Positions 58,818 through 64,000 of a stretch of 64,000 bases of DNA are shown here, piece by piece. The DNA comes from Theobroma cacao (Eukaryota; Streptophyta; Magnoliopsida; Malvales; Malvaceae). The notes under the pieces are model-generated. The model had not been told where the DNA came from and did no database searches. It was given only the letters and a program-made list of their open reading frames with translations. Both the position numbers and the translations under genes were made by a program. The DNA lies in assembly GCF_000208745.1 (NCBI RefSeq), contig NC_030856.1, positions 9,183,386 to 9,247,385 on the forward strand. The letters run 5' to 3'. How positions within the stretch are numbered: the first letter of the stretch is position 1; every line of letters begins with the position of its first letter.

Positions 58818-61602
58818 ATGACGAAACCAAAAACAGAACTGCCATTGCTTAGCCCACGATCCTTGCTTTACTTCTGTTCCCTAATGCTTGCCTCGCTGCG
58901 AGTGAAAACAAGGACTGCGGCGGCTCTTCTTTGTGTGGAAACCTTACCATCAGTCACCCTTTCCAATTAAAAAGTCAGCCCAAGTGTAATGACCGTGATT
59001 ATAGGGTCGAATTGGAGTGTGAGAATGATAATCGCACCATATGGGTCAGGGAAAATGGGAAATTCTATGTCAAGGAAATCTTTTATTCTAATTTTACGAT
59101 CCGATTGGTGGATGGGAGCCTGGATGCGGATATTTGCTCCCTCCCGCGCTCTTCTGCTCTTCCTTTTTATGATAGTCCATGTGATCCCATATGGTTTGAT
59201 TATCCAAAGTATCCAAATGGATCATTTTATGTACCTTCTAGGGACATGCATCTTGTCAATTGCACAAGACCAACGAATTCTTCTCTGTACGTTGATGCCT
59301 CTCTTTGCACCAACAGCTCTTCCCATCCACCTCCCTACTTTTACTTTTTAGATCAAGAAACACCAACCCGCGATTTCAATCCGTTTTGCACAGTCATAGC
59401 CGAGAGGGTTCGAGTTATAATTCAGAATATCACAGGTCTATCTACTTTGGATATCTACGAAAAGCTATCAATTGGCGTTGATTACTCATGGGACGACCAT
59501 GGTTGGATTTGCTTGGAGGATAAACCTTCAATATTTCATACGACGTAAAAATTCTCAAGGATTTCAATTCTATTTTCTTAGGTTGTGTTTGGTTGGGACT
59601 TCAAATTCTAACTTGAAAAATTGTGGTCAAATAATTATCTTGAATGAAAAGTTTCCCTTTTTTTAATTTTCTGCAATTTGGATTTTGAAAATTTTGAATT
59701 CATGTCATTGTAAGTTTGCTGATTCAAACGACAGTTTATATCAAAATTCGGCTTTAATATCTCTCACTTTCAAATAAGGTTAGATATGCTAACATAATGT
59801 TTTCTGCTTTTGTAGCTCTGTTGCTTAATAAACTTCTTTTGGCAGCGGAAAAGAAAAATAAAAATGAAAACATAATGTTCATTATGTTTCATTTTTAACA
59901 TTTTAAATTCTTTTCGGGTTCATATATTTCTTTTTGTATTTTCTAATCGCCCAAACAGGGAAAAAGTTTCTTAGTTTATTTTCCTTTGTTACTAATTCAT
60001 TTATTGATTCTTGTTGTGTTGAATATTGTAGATTGGCATCGGTGAAGTATGCATTGACAAACTATATGGACAGCTATGTATATTTTCTTATGCATGGCCC
60101 TCATGTATCCAGTAATACAAAATATCCACCTAAAAGTATGCTTTTGCATTGTTCAAACAGAATTGTTCTTATTGGATTTGTCTCTTTGTTCGTTCAGTTG
60201 AAATAATCTATATTTTGTTTTTTGTCATGGTGTCTTTCTACAGGAACGTATTTTCTCTGTCTTGGAATTACAGGTAAGTTTTAGCTTTGCAAAAGAATTG
60301 AGCAATATCAGTGTTCTCAATTATTTACAACTAGGGGAGCATTAAGATGTTACACGAATATTGTACATTTTGGGGATCCAATAATTCTCTCTTTTTCTTT
60401 TTTTTTTTCCCCTTAATTTGTCTTTTGCAACCATGCTCATTCAAAGATGCTAATACATGTTCCAACAATTTTCTTGAAAAGGAAGTAGAACTTTGCTGGG
60501 GATATCTTGCTTGATTGCGCTTGCTATGTACAAATTGCGGAGGAGACATTTATGTGCGGATGATATAATTGAAGAGTTCCTTCAAAATCAAAATAATTTA
60601 ATACCTATTAGGTATGCTTATCGTGAAATAAGAAAAATGACTAGAAATTTTCGAGATAAATTAGGTCAAGGTGGTTATGGTTCAGTGTTTAAAGGAAAAC
60701 TTTGCAGCGGTCATCTCGTAGCAATAAAGTTATTGGGCAAGAAAGCTAATGGGCAAGATTTCATTAACGAAGTTGCAACAATTGGGAGGATTCATCATGT
60801 TAACATCGTAAAACTTATTGGATTTTGTGTAGAGGGATCAAAACAAGCTCTTGTATATGACTTTATGTCAAATGGATCTTTAGATAAGATCATATTTGCA
60901 GAAGAAAACAAAATCACCTTAAGTTGGCAAAGAATGTTTGATATTGCGCTTGGGGTGGCTCAAGGAATTGAATATTTACATCAAGGATGTGACATGCAAA
61001 TTTTACATTTTGATATCAAGCCACACAATATTCTTCTAGATGAGAACTTTATCCCAAAAGTTTCAGATTTTGGTCTTGCTAAACTTTATTTTGTAGATGA
61101 TAGCATCGTATCTCTCACAGCAGCACGAGGCACAATAGGATACATTGCTCCTGAATTGGTTTACAAAAACATTGGAGGCATCTCGTATAAGGCTGATGTT
61201 TATAGTTTTGGAATGCTATTAATGGAAATGGTAGGAAGAAGGAGGAATTTGAATGTGCTTGCCGAACACTTAAGTCAAATATACTTCCCCTCATGGATTT
61301 ATGGCCGATTTCATCAAGAAAAGGGCATTGAGATGGGAGAGGTTTCAGATGGTGAAAAGATAATTGTGAGGAAGATGATAATAACAGCTTTTTGGTGTAT
61401 ACAAGTGAAGCCTAATGATCGTCCTTCAATGAGCAAAGTCTTAGAGATGCTTGAAACTGATGTTGAGCTCCTTTAGATGCCCCCTAAACCTTTTCAACTT
61501 CCTTTTGAAATATCAAGTGAGGATCATGTTGATAACAATCCAAGTGAGGATCCAACTTCATCACTTCTTTCTTCAAATGAAATTAGCTTAAATATAGCCT
61601 AA
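58818..61602 (+). pseudogene. Lr10-like receptor kinase, copy F (near-intact)
   Basis: Exons by homology are 58818-59544, 60032-60135, 60244-60273 and 60482-61602, with GT/AG ends and matching phases. The ATG begins MTKPKTELPLL. The signal-peptide sequence ILALLLFPNACLAASENKDC then continues in another frame, so a small deletion near 58850-58870 breaks the N-terminus. The rest of the ectodomain (CGNLTISHPFQLKSQ to CLEDK) is open. The kinase is complete and canonical for the family: [47 protein letters not shown] codon of copy C is TAG at 61474. This removes the last 41 residues, downstream of the kinase domain; the lost tail is still conserved to a stop at 61600-61602. The kinase alone could be functional, but without a secretion signal it would be misplaced. 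A sequencing or assembly error in the N-terminal shift is possible. Confidence 0.85.
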
Positions 61603-62190
61603 GTTATGAAACTTTTCATTTTATCACATTATCTTTGTACTTTGATAACAAGAAAAAATCATGTCCCTCTAGAATTTTGTATGGTAATTTCCAAACTTTG
61701 CTTTGTATTTTGAGCTATGTTTCTATGGGTTTTCTTTTTGCATACCATTTTGTTCTTTATTTTATAATATCCCTCATTTTGCTTATTTGACCTATCTTAT
61801 TATTTCTTTTGTTAAGCTTAACCTTCCCCCTCTTTGTAGAGATGGCTTAGAAAAATAAAAAATTAAAAATGGTAATGGAACCAAGAATTCCATAAGATTT
61901 AAATTCCAAGACAGGGCCCTAGTGGTTGCCTTTGTTTTATAATTTAAGTCCAAGTATGCCAAAGATAAAAAAGAGAATAGAAAATGAGTAAAAGTTATGT
62001 TATTACTTCTAAAATGAGCATTAAGTTGAAATAAAATGTTACTCTTCTTTCTTTTATCTGTTTCTTTATTCTAATAAAATTTTAATAATTTATACAATTT
62101 ATATATGAAACCATTTATTTGTTTAGTTATACAAGAAATTTTGACGATTTTTTTATTGCTTTCTACCTAAATCTTGATAGATTGTTAATT
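61603..62190 (+). other. 3' flank of copy F
   Basis: Aligns by eye with the flanks after copies A and C to about 62180. No gene recognised. Confidence 0.65.
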
Positions 62191-62207
62191 CTCAAAAAAA
62201 AAAAATC

Positions 62208-62760
62208 ATAAACCAATTACATAACTCTGAAACATATATAAACTAATTAAATCATCATACATGTTAGAAAAAATTCCGACTTGTATGCTAGCCACTTACT
62301 ATTTTGTTTTATCTTTGTGTAATACGTGCAATTATCAAAATAATATTCTAGATTAAATTATATAAAATTCTTTTGCAAATAAAATGTTTATAATATATAC
62401 ACATTTATTATTAAAATAAAAAGTAAGACAAACGATTTTCGAATTCATTCTGACATTTACATCATTGATTAATAAGTTTTAACATTTGAATTATTTTAAT
62501 GCTACATTTAAGCATTTGACTTATTGATTGGTGCATAATCCCCTGCTTAAATAACAGAGTTTGATTCCCCATCTTCTAATTAAAAAAAAATATTTTGGTG
62601 CTATTATTGAAAGGTCCTATACCCATTGCTAGTTTTTGAAAAATAAGAAGAAAGTTCCTAAAGATATTTTTCCAACAGTTGGACTAATTGGTTAAACTGT
62701 TTTCTACATTGACTTATGATTTTTCAAACGATGATCGCTCTCATTTACTTAATCCAAAAC
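62208..62760 (+). repeat. Second copy of the array upstream flank (remnant of a further unit)
   Basis: Direct repeat of 58210-58630, sharing TTAGAAAAAATT.CGAC, GCTAGCCACTTACT, ATAATATTCTAGATTAAATTAT and TTTTTCAAACGATGA. It stops about where the promoter block of copy F begins. No exon 1 follows within the window. Interrupted by a SINE at 62504-62591. Confidence 0.8.
62504..62591 (+). mobile_element. Short SINE with poly(A) tail
   Basis: An 88-bp insertion ends in nine A. It is flanked by ATTTTAATGCT (62493-62503) and ATTTTGGTGCT (62592-62602), an 11-bp duplication with two changes. The paralogous site at about 58495-58515 is uninterrupted (ATTATTTTGGTGCTATTATT). A B-box-like TTTGATTCCCC lies near 62561. 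Probably a 5'-truncated tRNA-derived SINE. Confidence 0.75.
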
Positions 62761-63217
62761 AAGCAAAAAAAAAAAATCTTTGTTTGGAGCCAGTCTTGCC
62801 ATAAGTTAATATCTTCACTAGAGGACTATTACTTTATAATACTGTTTCAATTGGATTGTTTCTCTCTTTGTTTGGATGGTTGGTGGCTTTGAAATTTTGG
62901 ATCTTGTTCTAACTTTTTGACAAAAAAGAAAAAGCCTTTAATGGATTACCATATTTAGGTTCGTAAAATCTCTTAATAATCTTACTCTTTTTCATTTAAT
63001 ATTTTTTTATTTTTGACATAAAATGTCATTAAATATTGAACATCATTATTATAAAAAAATTTAAAATAAAACACATTACATTAAAGGGAGAGGCTATTGG
63101 CACTCCCTATTGTCTATTTGCACTCCCCACGAACAACTTAACATTGTACTTTCTTAAATTAGACTCACTTAAATAACTTCTTTTTATTAAAGTTAAACTT
63201 TAATTAAATATATTAAT
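62761..63217. other. Unassigned AT-rich sequence
   Basis: No gene recognised. A stretch GGCTATTGGCACTCCC...TTTGCACTCCCC at about 63092-63128 stands out from the AT-rich context and could be the end of a mobile element, but no partner end is visible. Confidence 0.4.
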
Positions 63218-64000
63218 GTTTTGTGTACTTCATATGTTTTTGATGATAACAAAACATATCTCATTCATTAATATTTAACTTTATAATTTAAGTGTGTAGG
63301 ATTTAATTTTATAACCCTAACAAAGCGGTTAATTAAAAGTAAGTCAAGAAGCTTGTTGAATTAAAAGAAGAAGTTAATTGGTCGAAAAAGGAGAAGGCAA
63401 GTAATGAACAAAGATAGAACCTTAGTAATTGATTATCAAGTCACCTTAATCAGTTAAGGAGTGGCTGTGTGATAAGTTGAAGCAAAACATAAAAATGCTA
63501 ATCAGTTAAGAAGTCTGATAATCGGTTAAAGCACAAGGTCCTAGTATCTTCAAGTGCCAAAAACAAGTTTGAAAATATTATTGACCGTTGAAGGGAGCTA
63601 AAACGGAAAAGTTTAATTTTCAAAGAACTTCTAGTTGATTAAAGGTGATTTTAATTGGTTGTGGTTGAAAGAAGTGAAGGTTCAATCAGTCAAGGGACGT
63701 GCTGACCAATTAGAGGAAGACTACTGTGTAGAGAAGTGAAAACAAAAGGTTTGTAATCAGTTAGAGCCTGCCATAACCAATTAGAGAAAGTCTGAAGACA
63801 AAAAACTCTTAATTAGTTAAAGCCTCCTGTAATCAGTTAGAGCAGAGAAAACAACAGCAGGATTGTTGTTTAATTTTTTACCCATGTAAGTATACGTATC
63901 ACAAATATAATATAGTGATGAGTAAAGTATCGTTCCCACAAAGAATTGTTTTAACTCCTTTCGTTAAGTACTAAAATTGACACAACCTAATCTTATTTAA
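63218..64000 (+). mobile_element. LTR-like sequence with repeated ATCAGTTAA motifs
   Basis: TTTTTGATGATAACAAAACAT near 63236 matches the start of the solo LTR at 31697 (minus strand). From 63430 to 63850 many TAATCAGTTAA/TTAATTGG-type motifs recur at 30-70-bp spacing, reminiscent of the TTAATCGACTAA units in that LTR. From about 63885 (GTATACGTATCAC... GTATCGTTCCCAC) the sequence resembles a different plant retroelement end. The right end is outside the window. Confidence 0.45.

Noticed and set aside
1..64000. CRISPR array, bacterial operon or recently transferred DNA
   Set aside because: All tandem repeats are retroelement or satellite repeats, genes have spliceosomal introns, and gene families are plant families.

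Overview
This is nuclear DNA from a flowering plant, most likely a eudicot. It is AT-rich and intron-containing, and it is crowded with plant Ty1/copia, Ty3/gypsy, LINE, SINE and hAT elements. The species cannot be named from the sequence. The backbone is a tandem array of receptor-like kinase genes of the rust-resistance-kinase Lr10-like (LRK10L/PR5K-like) type, all on the + strand. Each has a signal peptide, a cysteine-rich GUB_WAK extracellular domain, a single membrane span and a cytoplasmic non-RD kinase. The shared gene model has four exons: ectodomain exon, ~90-nt juxtamembrane exon, 30-nt microexon inside the membrane span, and kinase exon. Phases agree in every copy checked.

The array has six copies, called A-F here. 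A (293-4134) is a pseudogene whose 5' end is replaced by a gypsy LTR; its kinase is frameshifted. B (about 18410-19200) is a relic of promoter plus exon 1. C (25044-28089) is the only intact gene, with a 650-residue product. D (36357-about 42136) is a truncated pseudogene without a kinase exon. E (46577-50299) is a pseudogene with one frameshift and two nonsense codons. F (58818-61602) is nearly intact, with a signal-peptide frameshift and a stop just after the kinase domain. A further copy of the promoter-side flank lies at about 62208-62760. Paralogous flanks of the units give pre-insertion (empty-site) sequences, so several insertions can be read exactly.

Insertions, left to right: gypsy LTR end (1-292); hAT MITE in intron 3 of A (1790-2511, 8-bp duplication); minus-strand gypsy LTR with an assembly gap (4524-7572); a palindromic short LTR with a primer-binding site (7878-8039); a callose-synthase pseudogene fragment (about 9488-9785, minus); a decayed copia (about 9985-16800) split by a 3-kb solo LTR (about 12360-15427); a LINE tail (17500-17825, minus); a 5'-truncated LINE (29039-29365); a hAT transposon (29856-35104, minus) carrying a solo LTR (30529-31697); a copia lacking gag in intron 1 of D (37622-41498, minus); a LINE that ends D (about 42137-45503); and a LINE (51047-57966) carrying a gag-protease-only gypsy element (53150-56075, minus). 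The stretch 19205-24720 holds only AT-rich DNA, a tandem duplication and a minisatellite.

The array looks like a birth-and-death resistance-type locus: segmental duplication, retroelement insertion and unequal exchange have left one clearly functional gene. C is also the copy whose upstream region differs from that of its paralogs. No tRNA, rRNA or CRISPR feature was found.
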